From Actinoplanes cyaneus (GTDB lineage: Bacteria > Actinomycetota > Actinomycetes > Mycobacteriales > Micromonosporaceae), in NCBI RefSeq assembly GCF_016862095.1, contig NZ_BOMH01000001.1, forward strand, positions 148,112 through 212,111: 64,000 nt of DNA, in the 5' to 3' direction. The notes beneath the pieces are model-generated. The model had not been told where the DNA came from, did no database searches, and worked only from the letters and a program-made list of their open reading frames with translations. The position numbers and the translations under genes were made by a program. Positions within the stretch are counted from its first letter, which is position 1. Each line of letters begins with the position of its first letter. Positions 42,689 to 51,049 of this stretch are shown one piece after another.

Positions 42689-43462
42689 TCAGGTGGCGAT
42701 GACGACCTCGGTGCCGGTGCGGCGGAGGGCGTCGAGGGCGGCCGCGTCGGCGCTGGCGTCGGTGACCAGGGTGGCGACGTCGGTGACCGGGCAGATGCCG
42801 GCCAGGCAGACCTTGCCGACCTTGGAGCCGTCCGCGACCACGATCACGCGGTCGGCCCGGCGGATCATCGTGGCGTTCGTGTTCGCCTCGATCTCGTCAT
42901 GCGTGGTCAGGCCGCCCCGGGCGCTGATGCCGTCGACGCCGACGACCGCGACCGCCATGTTCAGCCCCTGCAACGCCTGGTCGGCGATCGGGCCGACCAG
43001 CTCGTACGACCGGGTCCGCGACACCCCGCCCGTCATGATCAGCTTGAGACGGGGGCGCAGGGCCAACTCGGCCGCGATGTTCAGCGCGTTGGTGACCACG
43101 GTCAGGTCGACGCGCTCGGCGAGCAGCCGCGCGAGCAGGTGCGTCGTCGTCCCGCCGGTGAGGCCGAGAGTCAGCGGACCCTTCGGGAGCAGGGCTGACA
43201 CCGTACGCGCAATGACTGTCTTCTCTTCCCGATGCTGCCCCGTGCGATAGCGGACCGGCAGCTCATAGGCCACGTCGACGGCGACCGCGCCGCCGTGCGT
43301 GCGGGAGAGCAGCCGCTGGTCCTCGAGGATCTGCAGGTCACGCCGGATGGTCGCGTGGGAGACGGCGAACTCCTCGGCGAGGGCCCCGGCGTCGACCGAC
43401 CCGGTGGCGGTGACCCGTTCGAGGATGGCCGACACGCGGTCGGCGCGACGCAGAGACGACAT
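42689..43462 (-). CDS. DeoR/GlpR-family regulator
   Basis: A 257-residue repressor: HTH near residues 5-57 (LRRADRVSAILERVTATGSVDAGALAEEFAVSHATIRRDLQIL, with the TIRRDL hallmark), then a sugar-phosphate-binding domain with the ribose-5-phosphate-isomerase-like GLTGGTTTHLLARLL, VVTNALNIAAEL, GLTTHDEIEANTNATMI and VVADGSKVG. It is divergent from the GH4 glycosidase and upstream of a sugar importer, probably governing both. The start at 43462 follows GAAGAGG. Confidence 0.92.
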   Translation of the reverse strand: MSSLRRADRVSAILERVTATGSVDAGALAEEFAVSHATIRRDLQILEDQRLLSRTHGGAVAVDVAYELPVRYRTGQHREEKTVIARTVSALLPKGPLTLGLTGGTTTHLLARLLAERVDLTVVTNALNIAAELALRPRLKLIMTGGVSRTRSYELVGPIADQALQGLNMAVAVVGVDGISARGGLTTHDEIEANTNATMIRRADRVIVVADGSKVGKVCLAGICPVTDVATLVTDASADAAALDALRRTGTEVVIAT

Positions 43463-43501
43463 GGAAACCTCTTCACCCGGTAGCTGAGGCCAGTTGCTGA
43501 T

Positions 43502-43554
43502 CAAACGCGCAGTCATGATAGTTCGTTTCCGATCGATCCTTGCACGAACGTGCA
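43502..43554. promoter_or_regulatory. Operator region between deoR and the GH4 gene
   Basis: TGCACGAACGTGCA (43541-43554) has perfect 6-bp arms around AA. CAAACGCGCA (43502-43511) matches CAAACGAGCA at 44921-44930 in the importer promoter at nine of ten bases. GTTCGTTTCC (43521) resembles the TTCGTTT words that DeoR/GlpR proteins read. Confidence 0.55.
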
Positions 43555-43574
43555 CCCGGCCGGAAACTCCTCCC

Positions 43575-44870
43575 ATGACCGTGATCGCATTCCTGGGCGC
43601 CGGAAGCGTGGTGTTCACCCGCGAGCTGCTGGCCGACATCCTCTCCTTCGACGAGTTACGCGGCGTCACCCTGGCCCTGCACGACATCGACCCCGAACGC
43701 CTCGAGACGGCGGAGCTGATCGCCCGCCAGACCGCTTCGCAACTGGGAGCGACACCGACGATCACCGCCGACCTGGACCGGCGCACGGCCCTGGAGGGCG
43801 CCGACTTCGTGATCAACGCGATCCAGGTCGGCATGTATCCGGCCACCGTGCGTGACTTCCAGATCCCCGCGAAGTACGGGCTGCGGCAGACGATCGCGGA
43901 CACGCTCGGCGTCGGCGGGATCTTCCGCGCGCTGCGCACGTTCCCCGTCCTGGACGGGATCGCCGCGGACATGCGCGCGATCTGCCCGGACGCGTGGCTG
44001 CTCAACTACACGAATCCGATGGCGATGAACGTCGCCTACCTCGGCGCGATCGCCCCCGACCTGAACGTCGCCGGGCTCTGCCACTCGGTCTTCTGGACGG
44101 TGCACGACCTGGGCGAGCTGCTCGGCATCCCGCACGAGGAGATCGACTACACCGGCGCCGGGGTCAACCACCAGGCCTGGCTGCTCCGGTTCGAGCATCG
44201 GGGCGAGTCGCTCTACCCGCGTCTCGACGCGCTGCTCGACCAGGACCTCCAGCTGCGCAGACGGGTCCGGATGGACATGTACCGGCGGCTCGGCTACTTC
44301 CCGACGGAGACCAGCGAGCATTCCTCCGAGTACGTCCCGTGGTACCTGCACCACGACGCGGAGATCGACCGGCTTCGCATCCCGGTCGGCGATTACCTGC
44401 GGATCAGCGCGCAGAACGTCGACGACTACCACGCCACCCGGCGCGGCCTGCTCGCCGGCGAGCCGCTCGACCTGACCCGCGACGCCACCGAGTACGCCCC
44501 GCAGGTCATCCACAGCATGGTCACCGGCACGCCGCGCCGCATCCACGCCAACGTGATCAATTCCGGTCTCATCACCAACCTTCCTCCGGCGTACGCCGTG
44601 GAGGTCCCGTGCCTGGTCGACGGCGCGGGCCTGCGCCCGGAGCCGGTCGGTGACCTGCCACCGCAGTGCGCCGCGCTGAACCGGGCGTTCGTCAGCGTCG
44701 GCGAGTTGACCGTCCGGGCGGCGCTCGACGGCGATCCGCGCATGGTGCGGCAGGCCGCGATGGTCGACCCGAACACCGCGGCGACGCTGACCGTGGACGC
44801 CATCTGGGACCTGTGCGACGAGCTCACGGCCGCGCACGGGGACCTGCTGCCGGCGAGTCTGCGAGGCTGA
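43575..44870 (+). CDS. GH4-family glycosidase (alpha-galactosidase/glucosidase type)
   Basis: A 431-residue GH4 enzyme, the NAD+/Mn2+-dependent oxidative-elimination glycosidases. Motifs are the Rossmann start FLGAGSVVFTRELLADIL, NAIQVGMYPATVRDF, LNYTNPMAMNVAYLG (sugar/metal-binding Asn), GLCHSVFWTVHDL (metal-binding Cys and His) and GVNHQAWLLRF. The VGGIFRALRTFPV stretch before them is typical of MelA/LplD-like members. It should cleave an alpha-glycoside in the cytosol, which suits the importer encoded next. Confidence 0.92.
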   Translation: MTVIAFLGAGSVVFTRELLADILSFDELRGVTLALHDIDPERLETAELIARQTASQLGATPTITADLDRRTALEGADFVINAIQVGMYPATVRDFQIPAKYGLRQTIADTLGVGGIFRALRTFPVLDGIAADMRAICPDAWLLNYTNPMAMNVAYLGAIAPDLNVAGLCHSVFWTVHDLGELLGIPHEEIDYTGAGVNHQAWLLRFEHRGESLYPRLDALLDQDLQLRRRVRMDMYRRLGYFPTETSEHSSEYVPWYLHHDAEIDRLRIPVGDYLRISAQNVDDYHATRRGLLAGEPLDLTRDATEYAPQVIHSMVTGTPRRIHANVINSGLITNLPPAYAVEVPCLVDGAGLRPEPVGDLPPQCAALNRAFVSVGELTVRAALDGDPRMVRQAAMVDPNTAATLTVDAIWDLCDELTAAHGDLLPASLRG

Positions 44871-44906
44871 ACGCGCAACAGCGAATGCTCACTTGCTGCG
44901 CACATC

Positions 44907-44934
44907 TTGTGAAGCGAGCACAAACGAGCATAAT
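44907..44934 (+). promoter_or_regulatory. Promoter with tandem decamer operator for the sugar importer
   Basis: -35 TTGTGA (44907-44912), 16-bp spacer and -10 CATAAT (44929-44934). Two head-to-tail decamers, CGAGCACAAA (44915-44924) and CGAGCATAAT (44925-44934), fill the spacer and -10 box. A third, weaker word GCGAATGCTCA lies at 44881. Direct repeats are the usual DeoR-type arrangement. Confidence 0.6.
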
Positions 44935-45074
44935 CCACTGGCATCGATAACACGCTCGCCGAGGTCGCCGGCGCCCGCGCCTGCTCACCCATTCCTGTTG
45001 TCCTGGCTGACTGATTGTGCACAGCTACGTCGTCCTCCCCTGAACCGCCACTGTTGCCGCGGAGAGGTCCTGAC

Positions 45075-46373
45075 ATGAGACCCGGATTGATCACCGGCGG
45101 CGCCGCCGCCCTGTTGCTGCTGACCGCCTGCATGGGCGGAACCACCGAACCCGGCAAGGACGCCGCCGCCGGGTACGACCCCAAGGCCACCGTCGAGATC
45201 ACCTGGTGGACGGGCCAGAGCGAGGAAGCCGAGAAGGTCGCCGAGACGCTCGCCGCCGAGTACCACACCGCCCACCCGAACGTCACCGTCAAAACCTCGT
45301 CGGGCGCACCGACCACCGACGACCTGCTCACCAAGCTGTCGGCCGGGTTCACCGGCGGGAACTACCCGGACGTCTCGTACGCCTACGGCAGCTGGGCCGG
45401 CGAGCTCGGCGGCAGTGGCAAAACCCAGGATCTGACCACCTTCGTTCAGGATCCGTCGTTCGGGTGGCCGGAGATCCCGGAAGCCGCCCGGCAGACCGCC
45501 ACCGCCGGCGGCAAGGTGATCGGCGTCCCGGCCCTGGTCGACAACCTCGCGCTGATCTACAACAAGCCGTTGTTCGACAAGGCCGGGCTCGCCTATCCGA
45601 CCGACGAATGGTCGTGGGAGGACTTCCGGGCCGCCGCGAGGAAACTGACCGACCCGGGCACCAACACCTACGGAACGGCCTATTCGGTGTCGGGCAGCGA
45701 GGACACCACCTGGCACCTGTGGCCGCTGCTCTGGCAGAACGGCGGGAAGATTCTCGACGGCAACAAACCCGCGTTCAACTCGGAGGCCGGCGTGACGGCC
45801 CTGGAAACGCTGCGCCGGATGGCCGTCGACGACAAGTCGATGTATCTCGACCAGACCGACGAACGCTACTGGCGCCTGTTCAACAGCGGGCGGATCGGCA
45901 TGATGCTGTCCGGCCCGTGGTCCCTGATCGAGCTGAAGGAGGCCAAGCGCTCGTACGGCGTGGCCGTCCTGCCCGGCGTCGGCGGCGACCACCAAACCGT
46001 TTCCGGCCCCGACCTGTGGGTGCTCTTCGACCACGAGGACGTGAACCGGGCCGGCGCGGCACGGGACTTCATCAAGTGGCTGACCAGCTCGCAGATCGAC
46101 GCGAAATGGAACCTCGCCCTCGGTAACCTGCCCCTGCGGACCGCCGAGTCGACCACCCCCGAATTCGCGACCTACGTCAAGGAGTACCCGGGCGGCGACA
46201 AGTTCTTCGCCAATCTCGCCAATGCCAAGCAGGCACGGCCCACGGTCCCCGGATACGAGGAGATGTCCCGCAACGTCGGTGACGCGATCGCCGCCGTACT
46301 GCAGGGGAAATCGTCGTCGAAAGAGGCGCTGGACGCCGCCGCCGAGAAGTCCAAGAACGCGCTGGTGAACTGA
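45075..46373 (+). CDS. CUT1 sugar ABC importer, substrate-binding lipoprotein
   Basis: A 432-residue extracellular binding protein (family 1): lipobox LLTAC (Cys near residue 18), then VEITWWTGQSEEAEKVAETLAAEY and KLSAGFTGGNYPDVSYAYGSW. Trp-rich surface segments (WLW, DTTWHLWPLLW) suit an oligosaccharide or glycoside ligand. ATG 45075 follows GGAGAGG. No ATPase gene accompanies this importer, as is normal for actinobacterial CUT1 systems that share a MsiK-type ATPase. The last base is shared with the permease start. Confidence 0.92.
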   Translation: MRPGLITGGAAALLLLTACMGGTTEPGKDAAAGYDPKATVEITWWTGQSEEAEKVAETLAAEYHTAHPNVTVKTSSGAPTTDDLLTKLSAGFTGGNYPDVSYAYGSWAGELGGSGKTQDLTTFVQDPSFGWPEIPEAARQTATAGGKVIGVPALVDNLALIYNKPLFDKAGLAYPTDEWSWEDFRAAARKLTDPGTNTYGTAYSVSGSEDTTWHLWPLLWQNGGKILDGNKPAFNSEAGVTALETLRRMAVDDKSMYLDQTDERYWRLFNSGRIGMMLSGPWSLIELKEAKRSYGVAVLPGVGGDHQTVSGPDLWVLFDHEDVNRAGAARDFIKWLTSSQIDAKWNLALGNLPLRTAESTTPEFATYVKEYPGGDKFFANLANAKQARPTVPGYEEMSRNVGDAIAAVLQGKSSSKEALDAAAEKSKNALVN

Positions 46374-47296
46374 TGGCCGCACTGACGTTCGCGGTGGCCC
46401 GGCCGGTTCCGGCACGGCCCCGCCCGAAGGCCCGGCGCCACCTGACCGGCTGGGCCTTCGTCGGACCCGCCACCCTGATCGTCGTCGGGCTCTCGCTGTT
46501 CCCGGCGGTGTGGGCGTTCTTCATCTCCCGGGCCAAGTGGAACGGCATCACGGCCGGTGTCCCGGTCGGCTGGGGCAATTACCAGCAGCTCGCGCAGGAC
46601 CCGGACATGCTCGCCGCGGCCCGGCACACATTGCTGCTGACGGTGTTCTTCGTGCCGTTGTCGATCGGGCTCGGCATCGTGGTGGCGATCGCGCTCAATC
46701 AGCGGATCCGGCTGATCGGCTTCTATCGCACGTGCATCTTCGTGCCGTACGTGGCCTCGGCCGCCGCCACCGGCATTCTCGCGTCGTTCGTGTTCAATCC
46801 GCAGTTCGGCGCGGCCAACGACGTGCTGCGCCACCTGGGCATTCCGCAGCAACAGTTCTTGGAGAGCCCGTCGCAGGCGCTCTACGTGATCGTGCTGATC
46901 GCGCTCTGGGGCGAGGTCGGATTCACCACCGTCATCTATCTGGCCGCGCTGCAGGACATCCCGAAGGAGCTCGTCGAGGCGGCGACGATGGACGGCGCCG
47001 GGCGGTGGCGGGTGTTCCGGCACGTCACGCTGCCGGAGCTGCGGCCGGTGACGGTCTTCGCCGCGGTCTGGCAGACGATCACCGCGGTCCAGTTGTTCGA
47101 CCTGATCTACACCACGACCCGTGGCGGACCGCTGAACAGCACCCAGACGGTCGTCTATTACATCTACGAGCTGGCATTCCAGACCCAGCGACTCGGATAC
47201 GGAGCAGCCGCCGCCTATCTGCTGTTCGTCGTCACCCTGCTGCTGACGCTGGTCATCGTCTGGTACAGCCGCCGGCGCGGTTCGGAGGTGTTCTGA
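46373..47296 (+). CDS. CUT1 sugar importer permease (MalF/UgpA type)
   Basis: A 307-residue permease with six helices (first LTGWAFVGPATLIVVGLSLFPAVWAFF). The EAA loop near residue 200 reads VEAATMDGAGRWRVFRHVTLPEL and YLAALQDIPKEL, the site that engages the shared ATPase. The start overlaps the upstream stop by one base (TGATG). It forms a heterodimer with the next permease. Confidence 0.93.
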   Translation: MAALTFAVARPVPARPRPKARRHLTGWAFVGPATLIVVGLSLFPAVWAFFISRAKWNGITAGVPVGWGNYQQLAQDPDMLAAARHTLLLTVFFVPLSIGLGIVVAIALNQRIRLIGFYRTCIFVPYVASAAATGILASFVFNPQFGAANDVLRHLGIPQQQFLESPSQALYVIVLIALWGEVGFTTVIYLAALQDIPKELVEAATMDGAGRWRVFRHVTLPELRPVTVFAAVWQTITAVQLFDLIYTTTRGGPLNSTQTVVYYIYELAFQTQRLGYGAAAAYLLFVVTLLLTLVIVWYSRRRGSEVF

Positions 47297-48115
47297 ATGA
47301 GACGACTCCCGTTCAGCCCCTGGCATTTCCTGCTGATGCCGCTCGCGCTGCTTTTCGTGCTGCCGTTGGTGCAGATGCTGCTCACCTCGTTCATGAGCAA
47401 CGCGGAGATCAACCAGTTCCCGCCGAAGCTGATCCCGACCGCGCTGCACCTGGAGGGCTGGCGGGCCCTGCTCTCCGAGACGAACGCGCCCCGCTGGCTG
47501 CTCAACTCGATCCTCGTCTCGGCGGTGTCCGTTCTCGCCCACCTGGTTCTCTGCTCGACCGCCGGTTACGGCTTCGCCCGCCTCAAGTTCGCCGGCCGTG
47601 GCGTCGCGTTCATGGTCGTCGTCGCCACCGTGATGATCCCGATCCAGTTGCTGATGATCCCGACGTACCTGATGTTCGCCCGGATCGGCATCGTCGACAC
47701 CCTCGCCGCCGCGTTCGTCCCGTGGCTCGCCTCCGCGTTCGGGATCTTCCTGATGCGCCAGTTCTTCCTGTCCCTCCCCGCCGAGCTGGAGGAGGCCGCC
47801 CTGATCGACGGGTGCGGGCGCTGGCGCACGTTCCGCAGCATCGTCCTCCCGCTGGCCCGCCCCGCCATGGCCACCCTGGCCGTCTTCACCCTGCTCTCCA
47901 GCTGGAACGACCTGCTCTGGCCGTTGATCGCGATCTCCGACGACAGCCGCTTCACCCTCCAGGTCGGCCTCGCCACCTTCCAGGGCACCCGCCACACCGA
48001 ATGGTCCCAGCTGATGGCCGGCAACGTGCTCGCCACCATGCCCCTGATCCTGGCGTTCCTGCTGGCCCAGCGCCGCTTCATCGCCACCATGACCTTCAGC
48101 GGCCTCAAAGGCTGA
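47297..48115 (+). CDS. CUT1 sugar importer permease (MalG/UgpE type)
   Basis: A 272-residue permease with six helices and the EAA motif EEAALIDGCGRWRTFRSIVLPLA near residue 170. N-terminal basic stretch RRLPFSPWHF. It follows the previous stop codon with no gap and ends the operon. A 273-bp spacer follows that carries no supported gene. Confidence 0.93.
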   Translation: MRRLPFSPWHFLLMPLALLFVLPLVQMLLTSFMSNAEINQFPPKLIPTALHLEGWRALLSETNAPRWLLNSILVSAVSVLAHLVLCSTAGYGFARLKFAGRGVAFMVVVATVMIPIQLLMIPTYLMFARIGIVDTLAAAFVPWLASAFGIFLMRQFFLSLPAELEEAALIDGCGRWRTFRSIVLPLARPAMATLAVFTLLSSWNDLLWPLIAISDDSRFTLQVGLATFQGTRHTEWSQLMAGNVLATMPLILAFLLAQRRFIATMTFSGLKG

Positions 48116-48388
48116 AACCCGTTTGCGCGTACGGGCGGCGCGTGAACCCGGCATGACCTGAACGACACTGCTTCCGGGGCCTGGACGGAGCCGGCTGGTC
48201 CTGTCGCGCCGGCCGGGGCGGGGATGCTGGACAGCGCTCCCGCCCCGCCCGCTGCCCGTGCCCACCGCCCACCGCGACTCCTGCTCGGCATGAGCCAGAA
48301 GCTCGTCGCCGCGCAGACCCGACGGCCCCGACGAGAACCAGCGTCGCTCCGTCGACGTCGAGGCCGGCAAGCGGCTCACAGCCACCGG

Positions 48389-49216
48389 TCAGAGTCCGAC
48401 CTTCTTGACGCCGTAGGTGGCCTGGGCGGTGGTGAAGCCCTCGAACTTGAGCTGCTTGATCAGACCGGAGCGCGAGAACGAGCTGAATTCCAGGTAGTCC
48501 TCCGCCTTCTTGGCGGCCTGTTCGTTCCAGTTCGCTTTCTGTGCGTCCACGCCGAAGGTGGCGTCCTTGGTGGAAAAGCCCTCGAACTTGAGCTGCTTTA
48601 TCAGGCCGGAACGCGAGAACGCGGAGTACTCCAGATAGTCGGCCGCCTTTTCGACAGCGTTCTCCTGGGAGACGGTCAACTGTTTGGTCGGTTCGGCGGC
48701 CGGCTCCGCGGCAGGCTCGGTGGTGACTTGAGCCGCGGGCTCGGTGGTCTTCGCGACGGCGGCCGGTTGCGTCGTGGCCGCGGTCGTCGCCACCGCGGTC
48801 GCCGTCGTGGTCACCGCGCTCGCCGTCGTGGTCGTCGCCGTGGCCACCGCAGCGGCCTTGTCCTTCTTGGTGTCGTCGTCGCCCGCAGAGGCCACCGCGC
48901 CGATGCAGCAGAGTCCCACCAGGCCGCCCGCGACCGCGAGCACGATCTTCCCGGCCTTCTTCTTCGGCGGCGCGACCGGCGGTGGCGGGTAGCCACCATA
49001 GCCGGGCGGCATGGGCTGGCCGGGAACCCCGGCCGGTTGATACCCCGCCGGCGGCGGGTACGCGCCGTAACCAGGCGGGACAGGTTGATCAGGAACCGGC
49101 GGCTGATATCCGGGCGGTGGCGACCAGCCGGGCGGCGGCGACCAGCCGGGCGGCGGCGGGACTGGCCCGCTGGGGTCGAACGGCTGGTCGCCAGAGGACG
49201 GGCCGGGGTAGGACAT
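48389..49216 (-). CDS. Ltp-repeat protein with a proline-rich tail and one membrane helix
   Basis: A 275-residue protein in three parts. A Pro/Gly/Tyr-rich N-terminus (residues 1-90, repeating PPPGWS and PPGYG) is probably cytosolic. One membrane helix lies near residues 92-110 (IVLAVAGGLVGLCCIGAV), followed by a Thr/Ala linker. Two Ltp repeats follow near the C-terminus, each with YLE.S.FSRSGLIKQLKFEGF and DAT.GV (PF07553 type). Ltp repeats are known from a Streptococcus prophage lipoprotein that blocks phage DNA entry, and from many actinobacterial surface proteins. ATG 49216 (second of two) has GAGGAG at the best distance. Confidence 0.85.
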   Translation of the reverse strand: MSYPGPSSGDQPFDPSGPVPPPPGWSPPPGWSPPPGYQPPVPDQPVPPGYGAYPPPAGYQPAGVPGQPMPPGYGGYPPPPVAPPKKKAGKIVLAVAGGLVGLCCIGAVASAGDDDTKKDKAAAVATATTTTASAVTTTATAVATTAATTQPAAVAKTTEPAAQVTTEPAAEPAAEPTKQLTVSQENAVEKAADYLEYSAFSRSGLIKQLKFEGFSTKDATFGVDAQKANWNEQAAKKAEDYLEFSSFSRSGLIKQLKFEGFTTAQATYGVKKVGL

Positions 49217-49727
49217 CATTCTCCTCAACGACGGAGGTGCACCTCGGGGTGATGCCGGACCGATGTCCACAATCATCAACACCGTTCAAGGTCATCCAAT
49301 CGAAACCACGGCTCATCATGGGTGGGCTATTCGGCCACTTCGGTGGGCTTAGCAGTCAGTATTCGATCAATACATCGTGCGCCATCCACAATCGAACGGC
49401 CGACACCCCATTCGAGCGACGGCGGATCTCTCGTAGAACGTCGTGAATTCGGACGTCATCCGCCGATCTGGCTCGTTTCGCGCGTCCGCGTTCCAGGGTG
49501 TTCACTCCGCGCGAGCCCATCTCGCTGTTGCCGGCTGGCGTCCAGGGGTGTGTCGGGCGCTTGATGCACCTCTGACCACCAGCCGACTTGCCGTAGCCGG
49601 CGGTCAAGGGTGTGTCGGAGGCTCGGACACACCTCTGGTCACCAGCCCTGGAAACCCGGCGACGGGATCCGCAAGTCGCGTTGGACGGCGGCGCGCGGCC
49701 CTCCCCTGCCGTGCGGACGGGTTCGGG
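49217..49727. other. 511-bp spacer with twin hairpin repeats, no supported gene
   Basis: Frames here lack coding character. At about 49541-49580 and 49603-49645 are two related hairpins: AGGGGTGTGTC...GATGCACCTCT...ACCACCAGCC and AGGGTGTGTC...GACACACCTCT...TCACCAGCC. They look like a local duplication of a terminator-like element between the Ltp and transglycosylase-like genes, though both genes run leftward. Confidence 0.55.
49541..49649. repeat. Two related hairpins in direct repeat
   Basis: The second copy is the better stem: GGTGTGTC pairs with GACACACC around GGAGGCTCG. The first copy keeps the left arm but has GATGCACC on the right. Both are followed by ...CACCAGCC. Unit spacing is about 62 bp. 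Confidence 0.6.
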
Positions 49728-50573
49728 TCAGAGGAGCGCGTCGACGACCTCGGCGGCCCGGTCCTCGTGGTCGGCGTACGCGCCGGGCAGGGCTGAGCGT
49801 TGCACGGCCTGCGCCGCGTCGCCGAGGCTTCTGGACTCCCAGTCGTCGACCCGGAGCAGCCGTTCGTAGAAGGCGCCAGCGGCGTAGCGCGGGTCCATGA
49901 GCTGCGCCGCCGTGCCCCATCCCTGGCTCGGCCGCTGCTGGAAGATGCCGAGCGAGTCGAAGTTCTCGCCGCTGCCCTCATTCGGCTCGTCGAGGGAGGC
50001 CGGAACCTTCGGGTTGGCCAGATTGCGCAGGCTGGACTCCTGCAGACCGGTCATCATCGCCACCAGCATCGCCCGGCGGGGCAGCTTACGGTCCCGGGCG
50101 ACCCGCACGATGGTGGCGGCGTTGTTCATCTGCGCCTGGCTGAGGCCCGAGACGGGCCGCGGTGGGCGGGGTGTGGACGACGGGCGGGGCGTGGACGCCG
50201 AGGTCCCGATCTTCGTCCGAGGGGCCGGCGCCGACGAGGCACGCGCCGGCCGCCGGTCAGCCGCCGTCGCCGCCGGCCGGACCGAGGAGAACGCGGCGTC
50301 GATCGCCACCGGTGCGGTGGCCGGCCGGTCGGCGCGGCTGACGGCGAACATGCCACCCGCCGCGGCCGCGACGGCGGTCACCACGACCACCACGGATCGG
50401 CCCCGGCCCCGCCGCCGGTGCCGGCGGCGGGGCCGGGGCGCCCAGTCCGTCTGATACATGTCCGGCCGCTGCCCGAGCCACTGGTCCGGGCCGTCGCCCG
50501 GCTGCAGATGAGCGACCCGGGGGCGGGGAACCCCGTCGGTCACCGTCGATTGATCCAGGTACGCGGGCGCCAC
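49728..50573 (-). CDS. Membrane-anchored transglycosylase-like protein
   Basis: A 281-residue protein: an Arg-rich cytosolic stretch (RPRRRHRRRGRGR), one membrane helix ([18 protein letters not shown], near residues 62-80), a Pro/Ser/Arg linker, then a lysozyme-like C-terminal domain (AATIVRVARDRKLPRRAMLVAMMTGLQESSL, SLGIFQQRPSQGWGTAAQLMDP). The ES pair in LQESSL and the GIFQQR stretch match the SLT-like fold of actinobacterial wall hydrolases. The GTG at 50573 is the longest start; ATG 50459 is an alternative just before the basic segment. Confidence 0.75.
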   Translation of the reverse strand: MAPAYLDQSTVTDGVPRPRVAHLQPGDGPDQWLGQRPDMYQTDWAPRPRRRHRRRGRGRSVVVVVTAVAAAAGGMFAVSRADRPATAPVAIDAAFSSVRPAATAADRRPARASSAPAPRTKIGTSASTPRPSSTPRPPRPVSGLSQAQMNNAATIVRVARDRKLPRRAMLVAMMTGLQESSLRNLANPKVPASLDEPNEGSGENFDSLGIFQQRPSQGWGTAAQLMDPRYAAGAFYERLLRVDDWESRSLGDAAQAVQRSALPGAYADHEDRAAEVVDALL

Positions 50574-50680
50574 GAACGCGACCGTCCTTCCGTGAACTTC
50601 TGCTTCCTACCGCCGGGTAGTACGGCGGGCGGAGGCCCCCGGATCAATTCGCGAGCCCGGCGCGGCGATCGCCACCATCC

Positions 50681-51049
50681 CTGGACGGCGAGCCGCTGGT
50701 CTGGCACCTGGACCCGAGCACGCAGCCCACCAGGCGCCCGCACCCCAACGCCGGATATGTGGTGCGCGGGGTGGACGAGACCCTGGAGCACGTCGCGGCC
50801 GGCCGGGGGATCTCGTTCCTGGCCCGTTCCGCCACCGTGTTCTACTCACATCCGGAAGTCAGCTATGTCCCCGTCCCGGATCTGGCCCCCGAGCAGGTGT
50901 GCCTCGCGGTGGCGGCATCGCGCGGCTCGCGGGTGGTCGACGACTTCTTCGCCGCGGCCCGGGCGACGGCCGCCACCACCGCGGAATGCGGGAACTACGA
51001 GATGTGGCAACCCGGGGGCGGCGCCGCCGCCTCGAGATCTATCGGGTGA
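50681..51049 (+). pseudogene. C-terminal fragment of a LysR-family regulator
   Basis: The forward frame reads SLDGEPLVWHLDPSTQPTR, then RGVDETLEHVAAGRGISFL and VPVPDLAPEQVCLAVAASR, and ends ...RSIG; that is the last third of a LysR effector-binding domain. The DNA-binding HTH and the first two thirds are absent, and no start with a ribosome site opens the fragment. The tail overlaps the end of the TetR gene by 11 bases. It is a truncated relic. Confidence 0.8.

Noticed and set aside
46172..48385. 737-residue reverse frame opposite the sugar permeases
   Set aside because: Shadow rich in Arg, Asp, Glu and His, with no domain; the forward strand holds two clear permeases with EAA loops.
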